Shown here piece by piece: positions 1 through 5,101 of a stretch of 5,101 nucleotides of DNA (position 1 is the first letter of the stretch; each line of letters opens with the position of its first letter). Where the stretch lies: the NCBI GenBank assembly GCA_023229545.1, contig JALNZB010000061.1, forward strand, positions 1 to 5,101, in the 5' to 3' direction. The notes below the pieces were generated by a model. It was not told the DNA's origin and did no database searches. It was given only the letters and a program-made list of their open reading frames with translations. This stretch comes from Sulfuritalea sp. GTDB lineage: Bacteria > Pseudomonadota > Gammaproteobacteria > Burkholderiales > Rhodocyclaceae. A program made the translations under genes and the position numbers.

Positions 1-172
1 ACGACGAAGAGGCGCCCCAGATGGTGACGGCCATCGCATCGCCGCCCGCGCGCGAGGTGAACATTTCCATGCCGAGCCAGCCGATGCCGAGCAGCGCGAG
101 TCCGATCCAGATGCCGCTGCCGAGCAGCGCGAACAGCGCAAGGATCAGGACCAGGGTTATCGCCAGGTCCAT
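1..172 (-). CDS. dctM: TRAP transporter large permease subunit DctM, N-terminal fragment (cut by window edge)
   Basis: Only the first 57 codons are inside the window; the gene runs off the left edge. The protein starts MDLAITLVLILALFALLGSG and continues with a second hydrophobic stretch (GIWIGLALLGIGWLGM), giving a hydrophobic N-terminus followed by a TIWGASSS segment. This fits the start of the 12-TM DctM subunit, which forms the Na+-coupled translocation channel of TRAP transporters in the inner membrane. The start is well supported: GAGGAG lies 6 nt upstream of the ATG, and the ATG overlaps the dctQ stop by one base (TAATG), typical of translational coupling. Third gene of a dctP-dctQ-dctM operon. 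The family call rests mainly on position after dctP and dctQ plus the hydrophobic N-terminus, since the fragment is short. Substrate is set by the binding protein and cannot be read from here. Confidence 0.88.
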   Translation of the reverse strand, partial: MDLAITLVLILALFALLGSGIWIGLALLGIGWLGMEMFTSRAGGDAMAVTIWGASSS

Positions 173-687
173 TATTCGCTCCTCACGGGTTCGCCATCGA
201 CGGCGGGGTGGCGCAGCTTTTTGCCGCGTAGCGTGGCAACCAGGTCGTCGGCCAGCGCGATGGCAAAGATCACGCTGCCCGCCGCCATGCCGGTTTGCGG
301 AATCCAGAGCGGAGTCGCATCCGTACCCTGCGAAATGTCGTTGAACTGGAAGGATTGCCACGCCAGGCGCAGCGAGAACCATGCGAGCAGCACCGCACAG
401 AGCAGTCCTGCGGCGTGGCTCCAGAGTTCCAGTGCATGCCGGGCGCGCGGCCCGACGTGATCGAGGACCAGCGTAACGCGGATGTGTTCGCCGCGCTTCA
501 GCGTATGCGCCAGGGCGAGGAAGGCCGCTGCCGCCATGCAATAGCCGGCATAGGCATCGGTGCCGCGCACATGAAAATCCAGCAGGCGCCCCGTGACCGA
601 GAGCAGGATCATGGCCAGGGTGCCGATCATGAACAGTGCCGCCGCCCAGGCGGCGGCACCGTAGACCCGGTCGAGGAGGCGCCGCAT
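172..687 (-). CDS. dctQ: TRAP transporter small permease subunit DctQ
   Basis: A 171-residue integral membrane protein of the DctQ family (usual length about 160-200). Four hydrophobic segments are visible at about residues 12-33, 45-62, 87-108 and 128-150. Family hallmarks are GEHIRV at 66-71, in the cytoplasmic-loop position where DctQ proteins carry G-x-H-I-x-V, and WIPQ at 128-131 at the start of the last helix. DctQ pairs with DctM in the inner membrane and helps dock the periplasmic binding protein. It begins 10 nt after the dctP stop and ends overlapping the dctM start. No good Shine-Dalgarno sequence precedes its ATG (the upstream run is AAGAAGTAAGCGTCGCCCC), so translation is probably coupled to dctP. 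No alternative upstream start is visible. Identification is secure; the transported substrate is not. Confidence 0.94.
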   Translation of the reverse strand: MRRLLDRVYGAAAWAAALFMIGTLAMILLSVTGRLLDFHVRGTDAYAGYCMAAAAFLALAHTLKRGEHIRVTLVLDHVGPRARHALELWSHAAGLLCAVLLAWFSLRLAWQSFQFNDISQGTDATPLWIPQTGMAAGSVIFAIALADDLVATLRGKKLRHPAVDGEPVRSE

Positions 688-697
688 GGGGCGACGC

Positions 698-1672
698 TTA
701 CTTCTTGTAGGCGTCGAGGATGGCCTGGCCTTCGGCGCCGGCGGTCTTCTGCCATTCGCCGATCATGGTGTCGCCGACTTTCTTCAAGTCGGCCTTCAAT
801 GCGGCAGAAGGTGCGGCGACGTTCATGCCGTTCTTGGCCAGTTGCTCGAGGTAGAACTTGGTCTTGTCCTCGCTGGTCTTCCAGCCGCGGGTTTCCGCTT
901 CAGCCGCAGCCTTCAGCACGGCATCCTGGGTTCCCTTGTCGAGAGAGTCGAAGGCTTTCTGCGAGACCAGCACGGCATTCTTCGGCAACCAGGCCTGGGC
1001 ATCGTAGAAATACTTGACCTGCTCCCACACCTTGCTGTCATAGCCGGTCGCGCCCGAGGTCATGAAGGCGGCAACGGCACCGGTGGCGAGTGCCTGCGAG
1101 AGTTCGGCGGCCTGGATGGTGACGGGCTGGGCGCCGACCAGTTCGGCGATGCGCGAGGTCTGCGGGCTGTAGGCGCGCCACTTGACGCCCTTCAGGTCGC
1201 CGGCTGAGTTGATCGGTTTTGCAGAAAAGATTCCTTGCGGCGGCCACGGCACGGAAAACAGCACCTTCAGGCCCTGCTTGGCCAGCAGCGCTTCCAGTGC
1301 CGGCTTCTGTGCGCTCGCCAGTTTCCGCGCCTCGGCATAGGAGGTCGCCAGGAAGGGCACGTTGTCGGTGCCGAACAACGGATTTTCGTTGGCATAGCCA
1401 CCGAGCAGGATTTCGCCGATCTGCGCCTGGCCGCCCTGCACCGCACGCTTGATCTCGTTGGCCTTGTACAGGGAGCCGCCGGCATGCACGGTTATCTTCA
1501 GCTTGCCGGCGCTGGCCTTGTCCACGTCGGCAGCGAACTGGGTGATGTTCTCGGTGTGGAAGTTGGCGGCGGGGTAGGGCGTGGGCATATCCCACTTGGT
1601 TTGAGCGGAGACGGAAAGTGCGGTGAAACCAAAACCGAGTGCGACGAAGAGTGTGCGAAGGCGGGTATTCAT
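698..1672 (-). CDS. dctP: TRAP transporter substrate-binding protein DctP (periplasmic)
   Basis: A 324-residue secreted solute-binding protein of the DctP family. The frame is open further upstream to 1753, but ATG 1672 is chosen because GAGGA lies 8 nt before it and because it gives a clean Sec signal peptide: RLRT, a hydrophobic core at about 8-20, and likely cleavage after VSA (residue 23) before QTKWDMP. The mature part follows the DctP pattern: a basic HAGGSLYKANEIKRAVQGG segment at about 63-81, then KGVKWRAYSP at 161-170. Arg166 aligns with the conserved arginine that salt-bridges the ligand carboxylate in most TRAP binding proteins, so a carboxylate-containing ligand is likely. AELSQALATGAVAAFMTS (189-206) is the following conserved helix and strand. 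First gene of dctPQM, divergent from the regulator at 1801. The exact ligand is unknown. The neighbouring glutamate dehydrogenase makes a 2-oxoacid, dicarboxylate or amino acid plausible, but that is inference. Confidence 0.94.
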   Translation of the reverse strand: MNTRLRTLFVALGFGFTALSVSAQTKWDMPTPYPAANFHTENITQFAADVDKASAGKLKITVHAGGSLYKANEIKRAVQGGQAQIGEILLGGYANENPLFGTDNVPFLATSYAEARKLASAQKPALEALLAKQGLKVLFSVPWPPQGIFSAKPINSAGDLKGVKWRAYSPQTSRIAELVGAQPVTIQAAELSQALATGAVAAFMTSGATGYDSKVWEQVKYFYDAQAWLPKNAVLVSQKAFDSLDKGTQDAVLKAAAEAETRGWKTSEDKTKFYLEQLAKNGMNVAAPSAALKADLKKVGDTMIGEWQKTAGAEGQAILDAYKK

Positions 1673-1680
1673 CGGCGGAT

Positions 1681-1685
1681 TCCTC
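1681..1685 (-). promoter_or_regulatory. Ribosome binding site fixing the dctP start
   Basis: On the minus strand the sequence reads GAGGA, then 8 nt, then ATG at 1672. No comparable site precedes the more upstream in-frame start at 1753, which would also bury the signal peptide behind 27 extra residues. This decides the dctP start. Confidence 0.75.
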
Positions 1686-1724
1686 ACAAAGGTGGCGGGG
1701 ATAATGAGAGATAAGGCGAGCAAC

Positions 1725-1753
1725 ACGTTAACATTACATTTACAAAACGTCAA
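1725..1753 (-). promoter_or_regulatory. Candidate promoter for dctPQM
   Basis: On the minus strand TTGACG (1753-1748, 5 of 6 to the -35 consensus) is followed after 17 nt by TAACGT (1730-1725, 3 of 6 to the -10 consensus). An alternative pair is TTAACG (1731-1726) with an 18-nt spacer to CATTAT (1707-1702, 4 of 6). Neither is strong, and the operon may need an activator. The first pair overlaps the plus-strand regulator promoter, so the two promoters would interfere with each other and could share one operator. Confidence 0.3.
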
Positions 1754-1767
1754 TAAAATGCTTCAAT
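1739..1767 (+). promoter_or_regulatory. Candidate sigma-70 promoter for the regulator (and gdhA)
   Basis: TTTACA (1739-1744, 5 of 6 to the -35 consensus) is followed after exactly 17 nt by TTCAAT (1762-1767, 4 of 6 to the -10 consensus). This predicts a transcript start near 1774 and a 5' leader of about 27 nt. The -10 box lies within the AATAA/TTATT dyad, so a repressor bound there would block it. Assigned by eye only. Confidence 0.4.
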
Positions 1768-1800
1768 TATTCCGTTGCGAAGACACCGAGAGTCATCATC

Positions 1801-2361
1801 ATGGCAAAAAAGAAACCAGGCAATACGGCTGTTTCGGCACCCGTCATCGACGAGTCGGACGTGCGTCGCATCGTTTCTTCCGAGCATCTGGTCTCCGACA
1901 AGTGCCCGGAGTTGTCGGAACTGGAGTTCGGCCTGATTATCGCCAGCCACGCTTTCGGCCGCTGGATGACGCGCTGCATGGCCGGTGCCGGGGTCAAGGA
2001 CATGACCGAGACCGAGATTCTCGTCATCCACCACGTCAATCATCGCGGGCGCGAGAAGAAGCTCGCCGACATCTGCTTCGTGCTCAACATCGAGGACGCC
2101 CATGTCGTTTCCTATGCGCTGAAGAAGCTGGCCAACCTGGGCCTTGTATCGGGCAACCGGCGCGGCAAGGAAGTGTTCTGGTCGACCACCGTGGCGGGGC
2201 AGACGCTGTGCGAACGTTATCGCCAAGTGCGCGAAGCCTGCCTGATGCCGGGCTTTTCCGGTGCGGAAGAGGAGAATGTCCGCATCGGCGATCTGGCGCG
2301 GTTGTTGCGCACCTTGTCCGGTCGCTATGACCAGGGCGCCAGGGCGGCATCTTCCATCTGA
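1801..2361 (+). CDS. MarR-like winged-helix transcriptional regulator
   Basis: A 186-residue cytoplasmic protein with a central winged-helix DNA-binding domain. Residues about 42-83 form the helical part (FGLIIASHAFGRWM, then TETEILVIHHV). KKLADICFVLNIEDAHVVSY followed by ALKKLANLGLV (86-116) is the helix-turn-helix, with the DAHVVSYALKKL helix as the likely recognition helix. GNRRGKEVFWSTTVAG (118-133) is the beta wing. This matches the MarR superfamily layout, in which dimers bind palindromic operators and many respond to small anions or aromatic acids. The N-terminal tail (1-35) is basic then polar, and the C-terminal part after 155 is probably a dimerisation helix. Only a weak GAGAG, 8 nt before the ATG, serves as ribosome site. 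The gene is divergent from dctPQM and 28 nt upstream of gdhA, so it probably controls one or both, and itself. Its ligand and sign of regulation are unknown. Confidence 0.82.
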   Translation: MAKKKPGNTAVSAPVIDESDVRRIVSSEHLVSDKCPELSELEFGLIIASHAFGRWMTRCMAGAGVKDMTETEILVIHHVNHRGREKKLADICFVLNIEDAHVVSYALKKLANLGLVSGNRRGKEVFWSTTVAGQTLCERYRQVREACLMPGFSGAEEENVRIGDLARLLRTLSGRYDQGARAASSI

Positions 2362-2389
2362 AGCAATCTTCCGGAGCGCTCGGAGTCCC

Positions 2390-3673
2390 ATGACCATTCA
2401 TCACGGCACGCTTTCCTACCTCGACCCGGAACGGCCCGAACCCTGGGCCAGTTTTATCGAACAGATCGATCGGGTCGCGCCCCATCTGGGGTCCCTGGCG
2501 CAATGGGTCGAAACGCTGAAGCGCCCGAAGCGCGTCCTGATAGTCGATGTACCCATCGTGCGCGACGATGGTTCGATCGCGCACTACGAAGGTTATCGCG
2601 TGCAGCACAACCTGTCGCGCGGACCGGGCAAGGGCGGGGTGCGTTTCCATCCGGGGGTGTCGCTGAACGAAGTGATGGCGCTGGCCGGCTGGATGACGGT
2701 CAAGAACGCCGCTCTGGGCCTGCCTTACGGCGGTGCCAAAGGCGGCGTGCGCATCGATCCGCGGGCGTTCTCTCGCGCCGAACTGGAGCGCATCACCCGG
2801 CGCTATACCTCGGAGATCGGCATCGTCATCGGTCCGGACAAGGATATTCCTGCGCCCGACATCGGTACCGACCAGCAGACCATGGCATGGATGATGGATA
2901 CCTACTCGGTGAATGTCGGCCACACCGCCAGCGGCGTCGTCACCGGCAAGCCGATAGCGCTGGGTGGTTCACTGGGTCGCCATGAAGCCACCGGGCGCGG
3001 CGTCTACATCGCGGCCCGCGAAGCCGGAATTCGCAGCGGCATCCCGATCGCCGGCGCGCGCGTTGTGGTACAGGGCTTTGGCAATGTCGGCGGCATCGCT
3101 GCGCGTATTTTCCGCGAGAATGGCGCGAAGATCATCGCCCTGCAGGATGCCGAGAGCACGATCGCCAATCCGGCCGGGATAGACATTCCTGCCGCGCTCG
3201 CCCACGCCGCCGCGCATGGCAGCCTGGCCGGATTCTTCGGTGCGGAGCCTCTCGGCGACGACGACTTCTGGCAACTCGAATGCGAGTATTTCGTTCCTGC
3301 GGCCCTGGAGGGGCAGGTGACGCCGCAGCGCGCACAGGCGATGCGGACCAGGATCATCGTCGAGGGCGCGAACGGGCCGACCACGCCGGCCGCCGACGAC
3401 ATCCTGCACGAGCGCGATATTCTGGTGATTCCCGACGTGCTGGCCAATGCCGGCGGCGTGACCGTGTCCTACTTCGAATGGGTGCAGGATTTTTCGAGCT
3501 TCTTCTGGAGCGAGGAAGAGATCAACGCCCGCCTCGAAAGCATCATGATGAAGGCCTTCGAGGCCATCTGGCAGACGGCGCAGGAACGCAAGGTATCGAT
3601 CCGGACCGCGGCCTTCATCATCGCCTGTCAGCGCGTGCTTGCCGCCCGCGAACAGCGCGGTCTATATCCCTGA
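2390..3673 (+). CDS. gdhA: Glutamate dehydrogenase (hexameric, ELFV family)
   Basis: A 427-residue cytoplasmic enzyme, the normal length for small hexameric GDH. It catalyses reversible oxidative deamination of glutamate to 2-oxoglutarate and ammonium. Substrate-domain motifs: GPGKGGVRF (Lys81), VKNA (Lys105), LPYGGAKGG with catalytic Lys117, and PAPDIGTD with catalytic Asp157. These correspond to Lys89, Lys113, Lys125 and Asp165 of the Clostridium symbiosum enzyme. Ser360 in VTVSYFEW matches its Ser380, which together with Lys81 holds the side-chain carboxylate, so glutamate rather than leucine or valine is the expected substrate. The Rossmann loop is GFGNVGG (229-235). Asp253, at the end of the second strand (IIALQDAES), favours NAD or dual specificity, but this is uncertain. 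EGANGPTTPAAD lies at 325-336. ATG 2390 is chosen because GGAG sits 4 nt upstream and the frame before it (from 2261) overlaps the regulator and encodes unrelated residues. Probably co-transcribed with the regulator. Confidence 0.95.
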   Translation: MTIHHGTLSYLDPERPEPWASFIEQIDRVAPHLGSLAQWVETLKRPKRVLIVDVPIVRDDGSIAHYEGYRVQHNLSRGPGKGGVRFHPGVSLNEVMALAGWMTVKNAALGLPYGGAKGGVRIDPRAFSRAELERITRRYTSEIGIVIGPDKDIPAPDIGTDQQTMAWMMDTYSVNVGHTASGVVTGKPIALGGSLGRHEATGRGVYIAAREAGIRSGIPIAGARVVVQGFGNVGGIAARIFRENGAKIIALQDAESTIANPAGIDIPAALAHAAAHGSLAGFFGAEPLGDDDFWQLECEYFVPAALEGQVTPQRAQAMRTRIIVEGANGPTTPAADDILHERDILVIPDVLANAGGVTVSYFEWVQDFSSFFWSEEEINARLESIMMKAFEAIWQTAQERKVSIRTAAFIIACQRVLAAREQRGLYP

Positions 3674-3696
3674 CCGGCGGCGGAAACAGTGGCAAC

Positions 3697-4770
3697 TTAG
3701 CGCGCAGACTGCTGGACGACGCGGTTACGGCCGGTGATCTTGGCCTGATACACCCTGCGGGCGGCCTGGGCCAGCAAAAGATCCAGGTTGTTGCCGTCCT
3801 GTGGGTAGCTTGCCGTGCCTATGCTGACCGTCGTGGTGACGGCACGGCCGGTCAGCGTCAGTGAACTCATTGCCACCGCCGCGCGTATCTTTTCGGCAAC
3901 ATGGAGCGCTCCGGTGGCGGGGGTTTCCGGCAGCAAGACGACGAACTCTTCGCCGCTCTGGCGCGCCAGGACATCCGAGCGGCGCAGCTGCCCCTGGATG
4001 ATCGTGACCAACGATGCCAGCAGGGCATCGGCCGCCTTGTGGCCTTGTTCGTCGTTGACCTGCTTGAGCGTGTCGCATTCGATGACCAGCAGGGTTATCG
4101 CCCTGTCGTAGCGTATGGCCTGGCCAAACAGGCTGTCGGCGATGATGGCGAATCCGCGTCCGCTGAGGGCCTCGGTCAGCTCGTCCGTTTCCGTAGGGAG
4201 CGTCTTCTGGTTTAGGCTGTAGCGTATGTCGGATGCGAACATGGTGGTGATGTAGGCAACCAGTACCATGGGGGCGAACTGGACGAAGAGGCCGGCGAGG
4301 TACTTGGGCGAGACGATTTCGATGAGGGTGAAATCCCCACCCAGGAAAACCAGGCAGACGGCGATCAACGCCAGTTCGAACAGCGTGGTGAGCTTGCCCA
4401 GAGCCAGTGCGCTGGTAATGATGATCAGCAGGTAGGAGTTCAGCAGCGGACTATCGAGCCGGCCCGTATGCAGCAGCGCCCAGGTGATGAAGCCGGTCAT
4501 GATCCAGGTTTCTACCGCGAGTTTCCAGCGCGACTCGCGCTTGAAAAACGTCGCATAGCGCAAACCCATGATGGACATGGTGTAGAGCACCATCGAGAGG
4601 ACGATGCCCGGCCGGTCGTCCGGCTCGGTGCCACCGAACACGTGGTACAGCAGCACCACGATCAGCAGCAGCCATTCGATTTCGCCGACGGATCGCGAGA
4701 TTCCGCGGAGTTGTTCCTCTTCTATGGAGGTCGGGAGGCCCGCCTCCTTGTTCTTGTCCATGAATCCCAT
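3697..4770 (-). CDS. Six-TM membrane GGDEF-domain protein (putative diguanylate cyclase with SGEEF signature)
   Basis: A 357-residue inner-membrane protein from the chosen start. Six hydrophobic segments (about 31-46, 55-76, 83-102, 109-125, 127-144, 156-179) form a sensory N-terminal half that I cannot assign to a named domain. A GGDEF domain follows from about 195 to the end. Active-site signature SGEEF is at 272-276, preceded at the correct 5-residue spacing by RRSD (263-266), the RxxD product-inhibition site. Guanine-binding Asn239 and Asp248 are kept (ECDTLKQVND, GHKAAD). Departures: the first metal Asp is Glu231, the first Gly of GGDEF is Ser272, and the usual LTGLPNR is LTEALSGR. C-terminal GRNRV is typical. 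It may make c-di-GMP or act as a receptor. Start choice: ATG 4770 or ATG 4761 fit a -10-like CATAAT at 4823-4818; a TTG at 4809 would lie at the predicted transcript start. Converges on gdhA with 23 nt between stops. Confidence 0.85.
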   Translation of the reverse strand: MGFMDKNKEAGLPTSIEEEQLRGISRSVGEIEWLLLIVVLLYHVFGGTEPDDRPGIVLSMVLYTMSIMGLRYATFFKRESRWKLAVETWIMTGFITWALLHTGRLDSPLLNSYLLIIITSALALGKLTTLFELALIAVCLVFLGGDFTLIEIVSPKYLAGLFVQFAPMVLVAYITTMFASDIRYSLNQKTLPTETDELTEALSGRGFAIIADSLFGQAIRYDRAITLLVIECDTLKQVNDEQGHKAADALLASLVTIIQGQLRRSDVLARQSGEEFVVLLPETPATGALHVAEKIRAAVAMSSLTLTGRAVTTTVSIGTASYPQDGNNLDLLLAQAARRVYQAKITGRNRVVQQSAR

Positions 4771-4897
4771 TTGTCGTCCGCTTCCCGTCCGCTCCCCGCG
4801 GCTCCCCAATAGTGTTCATTATGCCTCTGTCTCGCAACGGCGGGGCGCAGCGCGGGGCCCCGTCTCCTTCGATTTGGCGGCACAATCGCATCGGACA

Positions 4898-4910
4898 CGA
4901 GCCGGGCTCG
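4898..4910. repeat. 13-nt hyphenated palindrome in the cysK leader (possible operator)
   Basis: CGAGCC-G-GGCTCG is a perfect 6-nt inverted repeat around a single central base, ending 10 nt before the AAGGAG ribosome site of cysK. The one-base centre is too short for a good RNA hairpin loop without opening the inner pairs, so a protein-binding dyad is at least as likely. There is no run of T after it, so it is not a terminator. Confidence 0.45.
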
Positions 4911-4920
4911 CGCTGAGGAC

Positions 4921-4926
4921 AAGGAG
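4921..4926 (+). promoter_or_regulatory. Ribosome binding site of cysK
   Basis: AAGGAG is followed by 8 nt and then ATG at 4935. It decides between this ATG and the earlier ATG at 4930, which is followed at once by ATA and a TGA stop and so is not a gene start. Confidence 0.85.
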
Positions 4927-4934
4927 CAGATGAT

Positions 4935-5101
4935 ATGAAAATCGCCAACAACGTCGCCGAGCTGATCGGCAATACCCCGCTGGTGCGCCTCAACCGGATC
5001 AATGCCGGCAAGGAGTTTGAAAATGCGGCGACCATCGCACTGAAGCTGGAGTTCTTCAATCCGGCCCACAGCGTCAAGGACCGCATCGCCGTGGCGATGC
5101 T
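4935..5101 (+). CDS. cysK: Cysteine synthase A (O-acetylserine sulfhydrylase), N-terminal fragment cut by window edge
   Basis: The first 55 codons plus two bases are present and the frame runs open off the right edge. The protein begins MKIANNVAELIGNTPLVRLN, where ELIGNTPLVRLN is the hallmark N-terminal motif of the cysteine synthase/cystathionine beta-synthase family. FFNPAHSVKDRIAVAM (40-55) contains the PLP-binding lysine, Lys48 in SVKDR. The enzyme is cytoplasmic and joins O-acetylserine with sulfide to give cysteine and acetate. The NPAHSVKDRI form favours the CysK type over CysM, but the substrate-binding loops that separate them lie outside the window. The start is fixed by AAGGAG 8 nt upstream. 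The gene is divergent from the GGDEF gene and begins its own unit. In many proteobacteria cysK is controlled by CysB; no clear CysB site can be recognised by eye here. Confidence 0.93.
   Translation, partial: MKIANNVAELIGNTPLVRLNRINAGKEFENAATIALKLEFFNPAHSVKDRIAVAM

Larger units (their letters stand above)
1673..1800. promoter_or_regulatory. Divergent promoter/operator region between dctPQM and the MarR-like regulator
   Basis: This 128-nt gap between two divergent start codons is clearly AT-richer (about 1725-1772) than the coding DNA on either side, as expected for back-to-back promoters. Several symmetric elements lie in the AT-rich core. ACGTT (1725-1729) and AACGT (1746-1750) form an inverted repeat with a 16-nt spacer. 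AATAA (1752-1756) and TTATT (1767-1771) form another with a 10-nt spacer. There is also an imperfect direct repeat, AACACGTTAAC (1722-1732) against AAAACGTCAAT (1744-1754), with 8 of 11 identical and starts 22 nt apart. Any could be binding sites for the adjacent regulator, but short AT-rich dyads also arise by chance. No riboswitch-like structure was noticed. Confidence 0.7.
4771..4934. promoter_or_regulatory. Divergent intergenic region between the GGDEF gene and cysK
   Basis: A 164-nt gap between divergent genes, so it should hold both promoters. For the GGDEF gene, CATAAT (4823-4818, 5 of 6 to the -10 consensus) is visible but has no good -35 box 16-18 nt upstream. The middle is very GC-rich and contains the perfect 10-nt palindrome CGGGGCCCCG (4853-4862), which can also pair as CGGGGC (4841-4846) with GCCCCG (4857-4862). 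On the cysK side there is a hyphenated palindrome at 4898-4910 and a sigma-54-like spacing at 4874-4890, listed separately. No gene is supported here. Confidence 0.6.

Noticed and set aside
295..1017. A 240-codon plus-strand frame opposite dctQ and dctP
   Set aside because: Arg/Ser/Pro-rich with no motif, and fully antisense to two clearly identified transport genes.
2349..2372. Repeated ATCTTCC and a CTTC/GAAG mini-stem at the end of the regulator gene
   Set aside because: Too short (7 nt and 4 bp) to be meaningful, and one copy lies within coding sequence.
1750..2397. A 215-codon open frame on the minus strand antisense to the regulator
   Set aside because: It mirrors the codon structure of the well-supported winged-helix gene, has no recognisable domain, and would run through the divergent promoter region. 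Long antisense frames are expected in GC-rich DNA.
2084..2923. A 279-codon minus-strand frame opposite the regulator and gdhA
   Set aside because: The encoded residues are Arg/His/Pro-rich without motifs, and the opposite strand encodes conserved gdhA motifs throughout the overlap.
4451..4819. Out-of-frame minus-strand frame starting at ATG 4819 (MNTIGEPRGADG), with AGAGG 4 nt upstream
   Set aside because: The ribosome site is attractive, but the product overlaps the GGDEF gene in another frame and becomes Arg/Pro/His-rich, typical of a shadow. The -10-like CATAAT overlaps this ATG, so the transcript would probably not include it.
4853..4862. CGGGGCCCCG palindrome as a terminator or attenuator upstream of cysK
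   Set aside because: No T-run follows on either strand, and a perfect palindrome without a loop does not form a useful hairpin. The alternative 6-bp stem has a 10-nt loop and also lacks a T-run.

Overview
The window looks like ordinary chromosomal DNA from a Gram-negative, GC-rich proteobacterium. A betaproteobacterium is the best guess, judged from the style of the encoded proteins and the codon usage. This is an inference, because no rRNA or taxon-specific marker is present. There is no sign of a mobile element, phage, CRISPR array or RNA gene.

Layout. Positions 1-1672 (minus strand) hold a tripartite TRAP uptake system in the order dctP (periplasmic binding protein), dctQ (small membrane subunit), dctM (large permease, cut by the left edge). 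The three genes are tightly packed: a 10-nt gap between dctP and dctQ, and a one-base TAATG overlap between dctQ and dctM. A 128-nt AT-rich divergent promoter region (1673-1800) separates this operon from a plus-strand pair. That pair is a winged-helix MarR-like regulator (1801-2361) followed 28 nt later by an ELFV-family glutamate dehydrogenase (2390-3673) that keeps all the catalytic and glutamate-binding residues I could check. Converging on gdhA, with only 23 nt between stop codons, is a minus-strand six-TM GGDEF protein (3697-4770). Its signature is SGEEF and one metal ligand is Asp-to-Glu, but its c-di-GMP inhibitory site is intact. A 164-nt divergent region (4771-4934) precedes cysK (cysteine synthase A, from 4935), which is cut by the right edge after 55 codons.

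How the genes may work together. The regulator sits between an organic-acid uptake operon and the enzyme joining glutamate to 2-oxoglutarate, with a shared control region. The simplest reading is a small carbon/nitrogen module: import of an organic anion (possibly a 2-oxoacid, dicarboxylate or amino acid), with GDH linking it to the TCA cycle, both under the MarR-like protein. The arrangement is seen directly; the metabolic link and the substrate are inference. The GGDEF gene and cysK show no clear link to this module.

I do not see a convincing undescribed system. The points most worth checking are the regulator-centred TRAP/GDH arrangement with dyads in its promoter region, the atypical GGDEF signature, and the palindrome and sigma-54-like spacing upstream of cysK.
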